Shown here in pieces: positions 5,825-6,224 of a DNA stretch of 6,224 nucleotides (position 1 is the stretch's first letter; the number at the start of each line of letters is the position of its first letter). This DNA is from DASYQV01 sp036005125. GTDB taxonomy: Bacteria; Acidobacteriota; Vicinamibacteria; Vicinamibacterales; UBA2999. The DNA lies in the NCBI GenBank assembly GCA_036005125.1, contig DASYQV010000300.1, positions 1 through 6,224 of the forward strand, written 5' to 3'. The notes under the pieces were generated by a model. It did not search any database. It worked only from the letters and a program-made list of their open reading frames with translations, and was not told the origin of the DNA. The translations under genes and the position numbers were made by a program.

Positions 5825-6224
5825 TTAGGGCTTTATGCTCCAGCGCCACTCGCGGATCTCCGGCATGTCCTGTCCGTGCGTGTTGATGTATTGCCGGTGC
5901 TCGACGAGCTTGTCTTCGAGCCGCTGCTTGAGCTCCATCCCCTTGCGGCCGGTTCGCGGCACGCGATCGATCGTGTCGATCACGAGGTGAAAACGGTCCA
6001 GGTCGTTCAGCACTGTCATGTCGAAGGGCGTCGTGATGGTGCCTTCTTCCTTGTAGCCGCGAACGTGGATGTTGTCGTGGTTGGTGCGGCGGTAGGTCAG
6101 CCGGTGGATCAACCACGGGTAGGCATGGAAGGCGAAGATGACCGGCTTGTCCTTGGTAAAGAGCTGGTCGAAGTCGATGTCGCTCAATCCATGCGGGTGC
6201 TCGGTTTGCGGCTGCAGTTTCATG
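5825..6224 (-). CDS. xfp: Phosphoketolase (xylulose-5-phosphate/fructose-6-phosphate), C-terminal part, cut by the window edge
   Basis: The last 132 codons of the gene are present; the 5' end lies to the right of the window. Phosphoketolases are cytosolic, thiamine-diphosphate-dependent enzymes of about 790-800 residues. They cleave xylulose 5-phosphate (and often fructose 6-phosphate) with phosphate to give acetyl phosphate plus glyceraldehyde 3-phosphate (or erythrose 4-phosphate). The visible part is the conserved C-terminal domain: LQPQTEHPHGLSD near the window edge, then FAFHAYPWLIHRLTYRR, VRGYKEEGTITTPFDM and NDLDRFHLVIDTIDRVP. It ends in a typical GQDMPEIREWRW tail. The first methionine seen (6223) is internal to the protein, not its start. 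A partner acetate kinase gene often lies next to xfp but is not in view. No frameshift or missing conserved block is apparent in the visible portion. Confidence 0.95.
   Translation of the reverse strand, partial: MKLQPQTEHPHGLSDIDFDQLFTKDKPVIFAFHAYPWLIHRLTYRRTNHDNIHVRGYKEEGTITTPFDMTVLNDLDRFHLVIDTIDRVPRTGRKGMELKQRLEDKLVEHRQYINTHGQDMPEIREWRWSIKP

Noticed and set aside
5784..6116. 110-codon minus-strand frame overlapping phosphoketolase
   Set aside because: It reads the phosphoketolase sequence out of frame and is His/Arg/Pro-rich.

Overview
The window is G+C-rich bacterial DNA, about 60% by eye, with Shine-Dalgarno-type starts and a Sec-exported, glutamine-rich protein. This fits a soil-type, probably Gram-negative bacterium such as a proteobacterium. 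The sequence alone does not fix the lineage, and the only tRNA fragment here has no encoded CCA.

Left edge (1-154): the 3' half of a tRNA-Gly(CCC) gene, from the anticodon stem to the discriminator base. It has no matching 5' half and is followed by a strong hairpin terminator. This is what one end of an integrative element inserted into a tRNA gene leaves behind. The element would lie to the left, outside the window, and the original chromosomal sequence would resume after about position 100.

Middle (155-2036): a long leader with no gene that I trust, then a plus-strand medium-chain dehydrogenase/reductase of the quinone-oxidoreductase/NADP-dependent type (514-1431). After it comes a gene-poor convergent gap of about 600 bases. 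The gap holds a 7-1-7 dyad, a long imperfect hairpin and a REP-like 11-bp palindrome.

Right part (2037-6224), all minus strand: a PIN-domain protein fused to a coiled-coil linker and an Ig-like beta-sandwich (2037-3410); a 125-residue protein of unknown function with an unclear start (3761-4138); a secreted Q-rich, uncharacterised protein with a C-terminal prealbumin/carboxypeptidase-regulatory-like module (4480-5673); and the last 132 residues of a phosphoketolase (5825-6224, cut by the window edge). Gaps between these genes are 150-350 bases, so they do not form a tight operon. The phosphoketolase belongs to central carbon metabolism, and nothing ties the other genes to it.

I found no CRISPR array, transposase, integrase or recognisable multi-gene defence system. 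The two points most worth checking are the tRNA-fragment junction and the stand-alone PIN/Ig-like fusion protein. The rest looks like ordinary, loosely packed chromosome with several orphan genes.
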